In this document: piece by piece, positions 17,995 through 27,360 of the stretch | Position numbering within the stretch: the stretch's first letter is position 1 | How the letters are laid out: each line of letters begins with the position of its first letter | Assembly (NCBI GenBank): GCA_963797675.1 | Contig: CAWCQQ010000007.1 | Span: 558,001 to 622,000 of the forward strand | Length of the DNA: 64,000 nucleotides | Origin: DASQPR01 sp963797675 | GTDB taxonomy: Bacteria; Actinomycetota; Actinomycetes; Mycobacteriales; Micromonosporaceae | Direction: 5' to 3' | Position numbers and translations under genes: made by a program | Notes under the pieces: generated by a model | What the model was told of the DNA's origin: nothing | The model's input: only the letters and a program-made list of their open reading frames with translations | Database searches by the model: none

Positions 17995-18722
17995 CTATTA
18001 CCCTGCTGCCACCGGTCGAAGCCGACCGGCGCTCGCGCGACGAACTGCGCGATCTCGCCAACCGCGCGAACGTCGTGCTCAACGGCGCCAGCGCCGAGCG
18101 GGTGGTCGAGTGGGCCGCCGGCGAGTTCGGCGAGCGCTTCTGCGTGACCAGTTCGATGGCGGATGCGGTGCTCGCGCACGTGGTGTCCGCGGTCGTGCCG
18201 GGTATCGAGGTCGTGTTCCTCGACACCGGCCTGCACTTCCCGGAGACGCTGCGGGTCCGGGACCAGGTCGCCCGTACGCTGCCGGTGCGGGTCATCTCGG
18301 TGACGCCCGATCAGACGGTCGGCCAGCAGGACGGCGAGTACGGTCCGCGGCTGTTCGCCCGGGAACCCAACGACTGCTGCTTCATGCGCAAGGTCGAGCC
18401 GCTCGATCGAGCCTTGAAGCCGTATGACGCCTGGGCCGCCGGTCTGCGGCGTGACGAAGGGCCGACCCGCGCGAACACGCCGCTGGTCGGGTTCGAAGAG
18501 GCTCGTGGCAAGGTCAAGGTCGCGCCGCTGGCGTACTGGACCGAGGCCGACGTGCAGGCGTACATCAAGCGGTTCAACGTGCCGGTCAACCCGCTGCTCG
18601 AGCAGGGCTATTCGTCGATCGGTTGCTGGCCGTGCACGCGGCGGACGGCACCGGGCGAAGATGTCCGGGCCGGCCGCTGGGCCATGTTCGAGAAGACCGA
18701 GTGCGGTCTGCACGCGTCGTGA
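17991..18722 (+). CDS. cysH: Adenylylsulfate (APS) reductase, CysH
   Basis: 243 residues. It reduces APS to sulfite using thioredoxin. The four iron-sulfur cysteines mark the APS (not PAPS) type: the CC pair in NDCCFMRKVEPL (about residue 128) and CxxC in SIGCWPCTRRTAPGED (about 211-226). The C-terminal nucleophile motif is ECGLH. The PP-loop region is CVTSSMADAVLAHVV, with FLDTGLHFPET. Starts with ATG overlapping the zinc-ribbon stop; its own stop overlaps the GTG of the chelatase gene. Intact. Sulfate adenylyltransferase genes are not in the window. Confidence 0.92.
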   Translation: MTITLLPPVEADRRSRDELRDLANRANVVLNGASAERVVEWAAGEFGERFCVTSSMADAVLAHVVSAVVPGIEVVFLDTGLHFPETLRVRDQVARTLPVRVISVTPDQTVGQQDGEYGPRLFAREPNDCCFMRKVEPLDRALKPYDAWAAGLRRDEGPTRANTPLVGFEEARGKVKVAPLAYWTEADVQAYIKRFNVPVNPLLEQGYSSIGCWPCTRRTAPGEDVRAGRWAMFEKTECGLHAS

Positions 18723-19435
18723 CTCCGATCGAGGCACCACACGTCGTCCTGGTCGCGCACGGCAGCCGGGATCCCCGGGCGGCGGTGACGGTACGCGCCA
18801 TCGTGCGCGCCGTAGCCGCGGCTCGGCCGGATGTCGTCGTGCACGATGCCTATCTGGACTTCGACGCGCCGCGCCTGGCCGACGTACTGGCCGGCCTCGC
18901 CGACCGGCACGTCGTCGTGGTGCCGCTGTTGCTGTCGTCGGCGTACCACGCGCGGACCGACGTGCCCGCGATCGTGGCCGCCGCCCGCGAGCGCGGAGCC
19001 CGGATCGACGTTGCCGCCGTGCTCGGCGATCCGGATTCGACCGAGTCGGTGGTGGCGGCGCTGCGCCGGCGGCTGTCGGCTGCTCCGGTGGATGCGCTGG
19101 TGCTGGCTGCCGCCGGCACGCGTGACGTTGCCGCGCTGGCGGCGATCGACGAGGTCGCGGCGCGCCTCGGTACGGCGGCATCGGTTCCGTGCCTCGCGGG
19201 TTACGCATCCGGCGCGGGCCGTACCGTGACCGACGCGATCGGGGCGCTGCGGTCGGCCGGTGCTCGCCGGATCGGCCTCGCCTCCTACTTCCTGGCACCC
19301 GGCATCCTGCACGACCGCGTTCTGGCGGCGGCCGCGGGCGCCACGGTCGTGTCGTCCGATCCGTTGGGATCGGCGCCCGAAGTCATCGAGATCATCTCGC
19401 AGCGCATCGCCGCCGCCGCGCTCGTCTCGGCGTAG
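18719..19435 (+). CDS. Sirohydrochlorin chelatase (CbiX/SirB type)
   Basis: 238 residues from a GTG that overlaps the cysH stop (GTGA). Two similar CbiX halves: the first begins PHVVLVAHGSRDPRAAVTVR with the metal-binding His, and has VVPLLLSSAYHARTDVP with the second His. The second half (ALVLAAAGTRDVAALAAID) has lost its His, normal for the long type. It puts iron into sirohydrochlorin to make siroheme, the cofactor of the sulfite reductase encoded first in this operon. This link strongly supports ferrochelatase rather than cobaltochelatase use. Confidence 0.88.
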   Translation: MTPIEAPHVVLVAHGSRDPRAAVTVRAIVRAVAAARPDVVVHDAYLDFDAPRLADVLAGLADRHVVVVPLLLSSAYHARTDVPAIVAAARERGARIDVAAVLGDPDSTESVVAALRRRLSAAPVDALVLAAAGTRDVAALAAIDEVAARLGTAASVPCLAGYASGAGRTVTDAIGALRSAGARRIGLASYFLAPGILHDRVLAAAAGATVVSSDPLGSAPEVIEIISQRIAAAALVSA

Positions 19436-19759
19436 GGCCGCTCGCCGGTTGCCGGGATGTTTCGCGTTCGGGCATGATGGGCGGATCCCGGCCAGCTTGA
19501 TCGGCCATCATGAATCGCTATCGCGTCCGTACCGCCTCCCAGCAGCGCATTGGCGCCGGGATTAGCGGAGACGGTCGGACTGATGACACTCCGTAGTGGC
19601 TGCACCGCGTCGTCATCTCGCGATCTGGGCGCTGATTCCGTCGTCGGTACGAATCTTTACGATGGAATCCCTTGTCATGAGCTGTGATCTCTGGCATGTT
19701 GCCCTACACACCCCTGTGTCATTCGGCTGACACAGTGTCGCTGCGTGAGTGAGGGCTGG
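19436..19759. other. Intergenic region between sulfur and polyamine operons
   Basis: About 324 bases with no gene I can support. A 7-bp palindrome lies at 19715-19734, close to the start of the transporter operon. No clear terminator for the sulfur operon was seen. Confidence 0.45.
19715..19734. promoter_or_regulatory. Palindromic putative operator before the polyamine operon
   Basis: TGTGTCA, spacer TTCGGC, TGACACA: a perfect 7-bp inverted repeat, 25 bases before the potA start at 19760. The size suits a GntR- or TetR-type dimer. No matching regulator gene is adjacent. Confidence 0.4.
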
Positions 19760-20890
19760 ATGACGGATTCGTTGGCATCAAGATCGGGAACTGCCGCCAT
19801 TGAGCTGGTGGGCGTCGCGAAGGAATTCGCGTCGCACGGCGACGTCGTCGCTGCGGTCGCCGGCGTCGATCTCGTGATCGATCAGGGCGAATTCTTCTCG
19901 ATGCTCGGCCCGTCCGGCTGCGGGAAGACGACCACGATGCGGATGATCGCGGGCTTCGAGGATCCCACCCGAGGCTCGGTCTTCCTGCATGGCAAGGACG
20001 TCACCGACGTACCGGCTAACCGGCGCGACGTGAACATGGTCTTCCAGTCGTACGCGCTGTTCCCGCACATGAGCGTCGCCGACAACATCGCGTTCGGGCT
20101 CGAGCAGCGGCGCGTGCCGAAGGCCGAGATCCGCACCCGGGTCGGCGAGATTCTGGAGATCGTCGACCTGGTCGGCCGGGAGAAGCGCCGCCCGAAGGAA
20201 CTCTCCGGTGGCCAGCAGCAGCGCGTGGCACTCGCTCGCGCCCTGGTCAACCGGCCCAGTGCGCTGCTCCTCGACGAGCCTCTCGGCGCCCTCGACCTGA
20301 AGTTGCGCCAGGCCATGCAGGTCGAGCTGAAGCGGATCCAGCGCGAGGTCGGGATCACGTTCGTCTACGTCACGCACGACCAGAACGAAGCGCTGACGAT
20401 GTCGGACCGGATCGCGGTGATGAATGAGGGGCGGATCGAGCATCTCGGCACGCCGCGCGACATCTACGAGCACCCGGCCACGAAGTTCGTCGCCGGATTC
20501 ATCGGCACGTCGAACCTGCTGGGCGGCGTCGTCTCCGGCGTCGAAGGCGGTACCGCGGTGATCACGTACGCGCCGGATGAGCGCATCATCGTCCCGCTGC
20601 GCGCCGACGTCACGGTCGCACAGGGCACGACGCTCGAGCTGACCGTACGGCCGGAGAAGATCGCGATCGGCATGGATGCGCCGTCGGCCACCGGCAGCGC
20701 GATTCGCGGCACCGTCACGGAGGTCGTCTACCTCGGTACGGCGACCAACTACAACGTCACGACGTCGGCCGGTGCCGAGGTCGTCGTATTCACCCAGAAT
20801 GCCTCGTCGGCCGAGGACATCGCGGTTCGTGGCGATGGCGTATGGCTGACGTGGGAGTCCCAGCACTCGTACGCGATTGGAGACCGATGA
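19760..20890 (+). CDS. potA: ABC transporter ATP-binding protein, spermidine/putrescine type
   Basis: 376 residues. Walker A GPSGCGKTTT, Q-loop FQSYALFPHMSV, signature LSGGQQQRVALARAL, Walker B ALLLDEP with the D-loop LGALD, switch His in YVTHDQNEAL, then a TOBE-type C-terminal domain from about residue 260. ATG 19760 follows GAGGG and is preferred over the GTG 15 bases upstream. First gene of a tight operon in which each following start overlaps the previous stop. It drives uptake through PotB and PotC. Confidence 0.88.
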   Translation: MTDSLASRSGTAAIELVGVAKEFASHGDVVAAVAGVDLVIDQGEFFSMLGPSGCGKTTTMRMIAGFEDPTRGSVFLHGKDVTDVPANRRDVNMVFQSYALFPHMSVADNIAFGLEQRRVPKAEIRTRVGEILEIVDLVGREKRRPKELSGGQQQRVALARALVNRPSALLLDEPLGALDLKLRQAMQVELKRIQREVGITFVYVTHDQNEALTMSDRIAVMNEGRIEHLGTPRDIYEHPATKFVAGFIGTSNLLGGVVSGVEGGTAVITYAPDERIIVPLRADVTVAQGTTLELTVRPEKIAIGMDAPSATGSAIRGTVTEVVYLGTATNYNVTTSAGAEVVVFTQNASSAEDIAVRGDGVWLTWESQHSYAIGDR

Positions 20891-22140
20891 GCGACCCCCG
20901 TACCCCCATCGACCCCGCCCTCCTGCGTGGACTGACGTCTCGTCGGATGGGTAGGCGCAACATCCTCAAGGCCGCCGGCATCGGTACGGCCGCTGCGGCG
21001 CTCGCCGCCTGCAGTGTCAAGGGACAGGCAACGGGCGCGAAGACGGTGGCACCGGACGCGGTCGCCAAGTTCTGGACCGGTAAGACCGGCACCGGCCACG
21101 TCAACTTCGCGAACTGGCCGCTCTACATGGACTCCGATCACCCGCAGCTGAAGCAGTTCACGGCCCAGACCGGCATCACCGTGACCTACAGCGAAGTGAT
21201 CAACGACGACTCGTCGTTCTTCGCCAAGATCCAGCCGCAGCTGTCGGCGCACGAGTCCATCGGCTACGACCTGATGGTCATCACGAACGGTGTCGAGTTC
21301 TCGGAGCTGGTCGAGTTCGGCTACTACGCGCCGCTCGATCACTCGAAGATGCCCAACTACGCGCAGTACGCGGGCGCGAACTACAAGACCGAGACGTACG
21401 ATCCCGGCAACGTCTACAGCGTGCCGTGGGCGTCCGGCATCACCGGCATCGGCTACAACCCGAAGTACGTCAAGAACAAGCCGACCAGCCTGCAGGATCT
21501 GCAGAACGCGGCGTACCGCGGCAAGATCGGTATGTTCGCGGACGTCGAGGAGATCGGTGTCTTCGCGATGCTCGCGGTCGGCGTCGACCCGGCGACGTCC
21601 ACGCCCGCCGACTGGCAGAAGGCGGCCGACTGGCTGCGGAAGCAGCAGCAGGCCGGCCTGGTCCGGAAGTACTACGACCAGGACTACATCAGCGAGCTGG
21701 CGAACGGCGATGTCTGGCTGACCATGGCCTGGTCCGGCGATATCTTCCAGAGCAACGCATCGAACGGGACCAACCTGCAGTTCACCATCCCGTCCGAGGG
21801 CGGCACGCTGTGGACCGACAACATGACGATCCCGGTCACCGCGGACAACCCGGTCGATGCGCTGAAGCTGATCGACTTCTTCTACGACCCGGCGGTCGCG
21901 GCGAGCCTCGCCGAGTACATCAACTACATCACGCCGGTACCGTCGTCGCAGGCGATCATCGAGTCGGACGCGGCGAAGGCGACCGGTGATGACAAGGCCG
22001 CGCTCGAGATGGTCGCGACCAGCCCGCTGGTGTTCCCGGCCCCGGCCGATCTGGCGAAGCTGCACTACTACCGCGCGTTCAAGACGCCGGCAGAGCTGGA
22101 CCAGTACCACGCGATCTTCGATCCGATCACCACCTCATGA
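20887..22140 (+). CDS. potD: Substrate-binding lipoprotein, PotD/PotF type, Tat-exported
   Basis: 417 residues, ATG overlapping the potA stop. The N-terminus has a twin-arginine then lipobox arrangement: RRMGRRNILKAAG, hydrophobic AALAA, and Cys in LAACSVKG, so it is likely a folded-export lipoprotein. The mature domain begins HVNFANWPLYMD (W-x-x-Y typical of PotD/PotF) and includes ESIGYDLMVITNGV, YSVPWASGITGIGYN, VEEIGVFAMLAVG and DNMTIPVTADNPVDALKLI. The order and fold fit polyamine binding proteins; other cationic substrates are possible. Confidence 0.87.
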   Translation: MSDPRTPIDPALLRGLTSRRMGRRNILKAAGIGTAAAALAACSVKGQATGAKTVAPDAVAKFWTGKTGTGHVNFANWPLYMDSDHPQLKQFTAQTGITVTYSEVINDDSSFFAKIQPQLSAHESIGYDLMVITNGVEFSELVEFGYYAPLDHSKMPNYAQYAGANYKTETYDPGNVYSVPWASGITGIGYNPKYVKNKPTSLQDLQNAAYRGKIGMFADVEEIGVFAMLAVGVDPATSTPADWQKAADWLRKQQQAGLVRKYYDQDYISELANGDVWLTMAWSGDIFQSNASNGTNLQFTIPSEGGTLWTDNMTIPVTADNPVDALKLIDFFYDPAVAASLAEYINYITPVPSSQAIIESDAAKATGDDKAALEMVATSPLVFPAPADLAKLHYYRAFKTPAELDQYHAIFDPITTS

Positions 22141-23003
22141 TCGGTCGGCTGCGGATGCGGTTAACCCCGTATCTTCTGGCACTGCCGGGAAGTCTGTGGC
22201 TCGTCGTGTTCTTCGTGATCCCGATGTGCGCCATGATCTCGCTGTCGCTCACCCAGGGCGACCTCGGAGCAGGCTTCCAGCAGACGTTCCACTGGCAGAA
22301 CTACACCACCGGCATCTCGACCTATCACGTGCAGTTCGTTCGATCACTCGAGTACGGCCTGATCTCGACGATCCTCCAGATCGCGATCGCGTACCCGGTG
22401 GCGTACTGGATCGCGTTCCGTGGTGGGTCGCGGAAGAGCATGTACCTGTTCCTGCTGCTCCTGCCGTTCTTCGTGTCGTTCGTGCTGCGTACCGAGTCGT
22501 GGAGCTTCATGCTCTCGGACAACGGCATCATCCTCGGCCCGTTGAAGGACTGGCACCTGCTGCCACAGAACTTCCACGTGCTCGCGACGACGCCCGCGGT
22601 GATCGCCGGACTCACGTACAACTATCTGCCGTTCATGGTTCTGCCGATTTTCGTGTCCTTGGAGCGGGTCGATCCGCGCCTGATCGAGGCGTCCTACGAC
22701 CTGTACGCGACCCGCGTGAAAGCGTTCCGACGGGTGATCTTCCCGCTCTCGCTGCCCGGCGTGTTCGCCGGAATCGTGATCACGTTCGTGCCGGTGAGCT
22801 CCGACTATGTGAACGCGGTCATCCTCGGCGGCCCGAAGAACACCATGATCGGCAATGTGATCCAGAACGGATACCTGCTCAATCAGCAGTATCCGATCGC
22901 CTCCGCGCTCTCGTTCGCGCTGATGGGCGGGTTGTTGATCTTCCTGTTCATCTATGCGAAGGCGCTCGGCACCGAGGACGTGTTGGAGGCGGCGGCGCGA
23001 TGA
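22137..23003 (+). CDS. potB: ABC transporter permease, PotB type
   Basis: 288 residues, six membrane segments, start overlapping the potD stop. The EAA loop that docks to PotA reads LIEASYDLYATRVKAFRRVIFPLSLPG (about 181-207). The first helix region is LALPGSLWLVVFFVIPMCAM. It forms the channel with PotC. Intact. Confidence 0.87.
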   Translation: MIGRLRMRLTPYLLALPGSLWLVVFFVIPMCAMISLSLTQGDLGAGFQQTFHWQNYTTGISTYHVQFVRSLEYGLISTILQIAIAYPVAYWIAFRGGSRKSMYLFLLLLPFFVSFVLRTESWSFMLSDNGIILGPLKDWHLLPQNFHVLATTPAVIAGLTYNYLPFMVLPIFVSLERVDPRLIEASYDLYATRVKAFRRVIFPLSLPGVFAGIVITFVPVSSDYVNAVILGGPKNTMIGNVIQNGYLLNQQYPIASALSFALMGGLLIFLFIYAKALGTEDVLEAAAR

Positions 23004-23890
23004 CTGCACAACCAGTAGCCGGTGACGAGGCCGTTGCGAGAGGTCAGGGCGTCGGGGCAATCGAGGCCGCGGACCGTGCTGACGTGCCGCTGCCGCGCCG
23101 GCACCGGATTCGCTACGGCGACGCGGCGCTGTTCTCCTACGTGTGGGTGGTCATCGCCTGGCTGATGGCACCGATCGTGGTAATGATCATATTCAGCTTC
23201 AACGACACCAAGGGCCGCGTCAACACGGTGTGGGACGGGTTCACCACGAAGTGGTACTCGTGGTCCGAGATCACCAAGATCCAGGATCTGACCACCTCGG
23301 TGCAGAACTCGCTCATCATCGTGGTGTTCGCGACGATCGGCTCGGTGATCCTCGGTGCGCTGATCGGTGTCGCGCTCGGCAAATACCGGTTCCGCGGGCA
23401 GGCGACGCTCAACATCATCCTGTTCGCCTGCATCGCGGCGCCGGAGATCGTGATGGGCGCCTCGCTGCTGTCGTTCTTCGTCCAGCTGGGCATCCCTCGC
23501 GGCATGGTCACGATCATCATCGCGCACATCATGTTCTCGCTGTCGTTCGTGGCGGTCGTGGTACGCGCACGGGTGCTCACGCTGGATCCGTCCATCGAGG
23601 AGGCCGCGAAGGACCTGGGTGCCAGCGCGTTCACGACGTTCCGGCGGGTCACGTTCCCGATGATCTTCCCGGCCGTACTCTCCGGTGCGTTGCTCGCGTT
23701 CGTTCTGTCGATCGACGACTTCGTGGTCACGAACTTCACGAACGGCGGCACCGAAACCTTCCCGCTGTGGATCTTCGGTGCCGCGAAACTCGGAATGCCG
23801 CCGCAGGTCAACGTGATCGGTACGCTGATCTTCATGGGTGGACTCCTGATCGCCGCGATCAACCTGCTGGCGACGCGACGTCAGAAATAG
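23000..23890 (+). CDS. potC: ABC transporter permease, PotC type
   Basis: 296 residues, ATG overlapping the potB stop by ATGA. A hydrophilic 45-residue N-terminus precedes six membrane segments. EAA loop: IEEAAKDLGASAFTTFRRV, then TFPMIFPAVLSG. LSIDDFVVTNFTNG near the end is characteristic of PotC. Intact. Followed after 22 bases by the FAD oxidase gene, suggesting uptake coupled to breakdown. Confidence 0.88.
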   Translation: MTAQPVAGDEAVARGQGVGAIEAADRADVPLPRRHRIRYGDAALFSYVWVVIAWLMAPIVVMIIFSFNDTKGRVNTVWDGFTTKWYSWSEITKIQDLTTSVQNSLIIVVFATIGSVILGALIGVALGKYRFRGQATLNIILFACIAAPEIVMGASLLSFFVQLGIPRGMVTIIIAHIMFSLSFVAVVVRARVLTLDPSIEEAAKDLGASAFTTFRRVTFPMIFPAVLSGALLAFVLSIDDFVVTNFTNGGTETFPLWIFGAAKLGMPPQVNVIGTLIFMGGLLIAAINLLATRRQK

Positions 23891-23912
23891 GTTCAGCACA
23901 TGGCTCCGACCG

Positions 23913-25312
23913 ATGAACGCATCGCGCAGATCGCTCGCCGACGCCGTACCCGGGTCGTATTGGTTGGATCAACCGGACGCACCGGCCCGTCAACCGGCAC
24001 TGTCCGGCCCGACCACCGCGGACCTCGCGGTGGTCGGGGCCGGATTCACCGGACTGTGGACCGCATTGATCGCGAAGGAGCGCGATCCCGACCGTGACGT
24101 CGTCGTTCTGGAGGCCCTGGACGCCGGCTGGGCGGCTTCCGGGCGCAACGGCGGGTTCTGTTCGGCCAGCCTCACGCACGGCCTCTCCAACGGCCTGGAG
24201 CACTTCCCGGACGAGGTCGCGACGCTGCAGAAGCTGGGGCACGCGAACCTCGACGAGATCGAGGCCGCGATCGCGCGGTACGGCATGGACGTCAACTTCG
24301 AACGCACCGGCGAGTTAAGCGTCGCGACCGCTCCATGGCAGGTCGACGGGCTCCGCGACAGCTATGACGAGGAGCGCCGATTCGGCGCCGACGTGCAACT
24401 GCTCGATCAGGATGAGGTACGGGCGGAAGTGGCCTCGCCGACCTACCTCGGCGGGCTCTGGGGCCGGAGTGGCTGCGCGATGCTCGACCCGGCCCGGCTG
24501 GCCTGGGGGCTGCGCTCCGCGTGCCTTCGCCTCGGCGTGCGGATCCACGAGGGCACGCTGGTCACGGCGATCGAGAAGGCCGGTGCCGGGCTGCGGCTGA
24601 AGACGTCTCGCGGCTCGGTGACCGCCGCGCATGTGGCGATGGCGACCGGAGCGTTTCCCGGGCCGCTGCGGCGTCTGCGGGCGTACGTGGTGCCGGTCTA
24701 CGACTACGTGTTGATGAGCGAGCCGCTGAGCCCGGCGCAGATGGATTCGATCGGCTGGAGCCGGCGGCAGGGCGTCGGCGATTCCGCGAATCAATTTCAC
24801 TATTACCGGCTGTCGCGGGATAACCGGATCTTGTGGGGCGGCTATGACGCCGTCTATTACAACGGCGGTCGGATTACCGCCGAAGCGTGATCAACGGCCG
24901 GCGACGGCGTACAAACTGGCATCGCATTTCTTCGAGACGTTCCCCCAATTGGAGGACGTGCGATTCACACATTCGTGGGGCGGTGTGATCGACACGTGTA
25001 CGCGTTTCTGTGCGTTCTTCGGCACGGCGTACGCCGGTCGGTTGTCGTACGCGGCCGGCTATACCGGTCTCGGCGTCGGCGCGACCCGCTTCGGCGCCGA
25101 AGTGATGCTCGATCTGCTGTCCGGCCGAGCCGACCGAGTTGACGTCACTCGAGATGGTCCGGAAGCGGCCGATCCCGTTCCCGCCGGAGCCGATGCGCTC
25201 GGCGGTCATCCAGGCCACCCGGTGGTCGATTGCGCAGGCCGACAGCCACGACGGGCGACGAAACCTCTGGCTGCGTACGCTGGACCGCTTCGGCCTGGGC
25301 TTCGATTCCTGA
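23913..25312 (+). CDS. FAD-dependent amine oxidoreductase, PuuB/DAO family (two frame breaks)
   Basis: About 466 residues, the family norm. N-terminal dinucleotide site LAVVGAGFTGLWTALIAKE and VVVLEALDAGWAASGRNGGF with the flavin-contacting GRNGG. Later YDYVLMSEPLS, ILWGGYDAVYYNGG, then in a second frame KLASHFFETFPQLED and THSWGGVIDTCTRF, YAAGYTGLGVGATR, and in a third ELTSLEMVRKRPIPFPPEPM ending DRFGLGFDS. Removing one base near 24885 and one near 25125 restores one chain. Downstream of a polyamine-type transporter it may oxidise gamma-glutamylputrescine or a free polyamine. It could start at ATG 23900 in another frame, but 23913 leads directly into the family N-terminus. Confidence 0.82.
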
Positions 25313-25395
25313 CCGCGCTCGGATTGCTGACGGCTGCGTAACAGGACTGTCATACGGGTCGTAGATGCTGTCTCACATGTCACTACAGCACCAAA

Positions 25396-25430
25396 CAGGC
25401 ACCCCGGAAGATGATCTTCCAAGGTGCCTG
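25396..25430. terminator. Compound hairpin between convergent oxidase and whiB1 genes
   Basis: CAGGCACC (25396-25403) pairs with GGTGCCTG (25423-25430); inside, GGAAGA-TGA-TCTTCC forms a second perfect hairpin. It lies between the two convergent stops and probably ends transcription from both sides. Confidence 0.6.
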
Positions 25431-25519
25431 TAGTGTGGCTCACAGTTGACACGGATGAAGGTCCGTGCAGCCAGAACTCGTGAGATGTTGCAGTTGTGTT
25501 GGAGGCAAGGCGGCCTAGA

Positions 25520-25771
25520 TCAGATTGAGGCGCGAACGCGGATTCCGCCACGACGCTTAACAGCGCGGCGTTCTTCCTCGCTCATGCCACCCCAAACACC
25601 GGCGTCCTGGCCAGACTCGAGAGCCCATTGCAGGCACTCGTCAACGGCCGAACAACGGCGACAGACAGCCTTGGCCTGCTCTACCTGCAGTAGAGCCGGG
25701 CCGGAAGTCCCGATCGGGAAGAACAGTTCCGGGTCTTCATCGCGGCATACAGCACGGTGGCGCCAGTCCAT
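25520..25771 (-). CDS. whiB1: WhiB1 iron-sulfur transcription factor
   Basis: 83 residues beginning MDWRHRAVCRDEDPELFF, nearly the same as M. tuberculosis WhiB1 through this stretch. Cluster ligands: Cys at 9, CRRC (about 37-40) and Cys in VDECLQWALESGQDAG. Then GVWGGMSEEERRAVKRR, the sigma-A contact turn plus basic DNA-binding tail. WhiB1 is an essential nitric-oxide-sensitive regulator in mycobacteria. The start is the ATG after GAGGAG. A CRP-like palindrome lies about 185 bases upstream; in M. tuberculosis this gene is known to be under CRP (Rv3676) control. Confidence 0.93.
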   Translation of the reverse strand: MDWRHRAVCRDEDPELFFPIGTSGPALLQVEQAKAVCRRCSAVDECLQWALESGQDAGVWGGMSEEERRAVKRRGGIRVRASI

Positions 25772-26175
25772 GGCGGAAACACTCCTCGTTCTTAGTAACG
25801 CAGTTGAAAACACACGTCGTGGCCGAACAGGTGACAATGCTGAAGTCCTATACGCAGCGCAACGGTCTTCTCACAGGCTTGGCAACGGCTCGATCGCGGC
25901 CATTATTTTCAAGCCCGACGGTCGACAGCGGCGTCAACAGGCATTGCGGTTCGCTTGTGAATACTTTCACGAACTCATGTCATGTCAAGGGGAATCGCTC
26001 GAAAAAGTCCGTACGGGTGAGGGAACTCACGTCCGTTTTGGCCGGGATTTTCCGAAGCGACCGGGACCCCCGCTCGCCACTGTCTGTAGCTAATGTAGTA
26101 CTCTGCGTACTGACATGCCAGCATATTCGGTATGTGTCGGATATGTCAGACGGGCACGCACGGTGACGAGATCTG
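25772..26175. other. whiB1 upstream region
   Basis: About 404 bases without a supported gene. It separates whiB1 from the lipid kinase gene, is noticeably more AT-rich than its surroundings, and contains the CRP-like site at 25956-25971. Several reading frames cross it on the plus strand, but they run antisense into whiB1 and show no protein family. Confidence 0.5.
25956..25971. promoter_or_regulatory. CRP-like binding site upstream of whiB1
   Basis: TGTGA-ATACTT-TCACG, one mismatch from the CRP consensus TGTGA-N6-TCACA, within the longer symmetric TTGTGA...TCACGAA. It is about 185 bases before the whiB1 start codon. CRP control of whiB1 is established in M. tuberculosis, which gives the match more weight. 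Confidence 0.5.
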
Positions 26176-27251
26176 CTAGCAGACTACCCGGATAGCGTCC
26201 TGGACTGCAGAAAAGCGCACTTCGTCCTGTTCGCCCAGGTACTCACCGTCGAGCTGAAGGCCGGCCGGCAACTTCGCGCGGAGTGTAAATTCCGACAAAT
26301 CGTGCAGGCGGAGGATCTGCTTCCCATGCGGACCGATAACGCTGCCGGTCTCCTTGGACACCCGGCCTGCCAGAAGCTGTGCCATCGTCCTGGTCGCGCC
26401 GATCGGGTTCATGCTCCGCATCGCCATCACATCGAGACCCAGGTCGAACGACGCCTCGGGATTTGCATGGATCGCCCGCTCGCCGATATAAGTCCACGGC
26501 GCCGTGTTCTGGACCACGACCATCGTCAGCATGTCGCTCTCCGTAGCCACGAGATCGTCACTGTCCGTGACCGACTCTTCCGACTTGACCCGCAACGCCT
26601 CGATCTCCGCGCTGTCCAGCGTGATTCGCGGCCTTCGACTGGTCCTATCGAAGGCGAAATTGCCGGCCATCGACTGCACATAGAGCAGCGGCGTCGACTT
26701 GCGGCCGCGCCTGCGGGCCTGCTCGACCCGGTGGATCACATCGGCGTCCAGACCGAAGCCGGCGCAGAACGTGAAGTAGCGCCCGACCCGCCAGCCCGAG
26801 CGACGCTGAGCGTCGGCGACTTCCCGCTCACCGTGGCCTTGCCGAGACCGATCCGGCGCATCCGGCCCTCGCGCAGCGCCTCCAGGATCACCGACGTGCC
26901 TTCGGCCCAATCGGTCGGCAGCCCCAGCGCGCGGGCAAAGACGTTCGTGGATCCGCCGCAGACGACCGCGAGCGCCGGAACCGGATTCGCGCCGCTGGCC
27001 ACCCGCTCCTCGTCGGTGCCGTCGGCGAGCAGCCCGTTGACGACCTCGTTGACGGTGCCGTCGCCACCGAGTGCGACCACGAGGTCGACGCCGTTCTTGC
27101 GGGCCTCCCGGGCGAGGCTGGCGCCGTGACCACGACGGCGGGTAAAGGCGACGTCGAGTTCGGTCTCGCTGCGGAGTGCGCGGACCAGCACGTCGCGTAC
27201 GCGGTCGCTGGTCGTCGTCGCTTTCGGGTTGCACACCAGCAGAGCTCGCAT
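26176..27251 (-). CDS. Diacylglycerol kinase-family lipid kinase (frame broken near 26800)
   Basis: About 358 residues. Catalytic domain: RALLVCNPKATTTSDR at the N-terminus (nucleotide-binding NPKA), then VDLVVALGGDGTVNEVVNGLL with the GGDGT signature (about residues 57-70), and VCGGSTNVFARALGLP. After the break YFTFCAGFGLDADVIHRVE, ITLDSAEIEALR, FDLGLDVMAMR and the C-terminal LQLDGEYLGEQDEVRFSAV complete the DAGK/YegS fold. It phosphorylates a lipid diol with ATP at the membrane. An ATP-NAD kinase-like role is not supported. A gene of this type stands beside whiB1 in mycobacteria. The break lies in a variable segment (GKA to GRYFTFC), so I cannot place it exactly. Confidence 0.83.
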
Positions 27252-27360
27252 GGCTGGACTGTACCGGCCCCCTGAGAAACGCTCTCAGTGTGGCGGCCGC
27301 GCCGGGTCTACTGGATCATCTGCCGCGGATGCGGTGTCGTCGGCGGGATACTGTGGTCGG

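Noticed and set aside
19778..24242. Long minus-strand frames opposite potABCD
   Set aside because: Charged, repetitive compositions with no family; the plus-strand transporter genes are certain.
25446..26166. Plus-strand reading frames across whiB1
   Set aside because: They run antisense to a clear WhiB1 gene, have no family resemblance and lack ribosome-binding sites.
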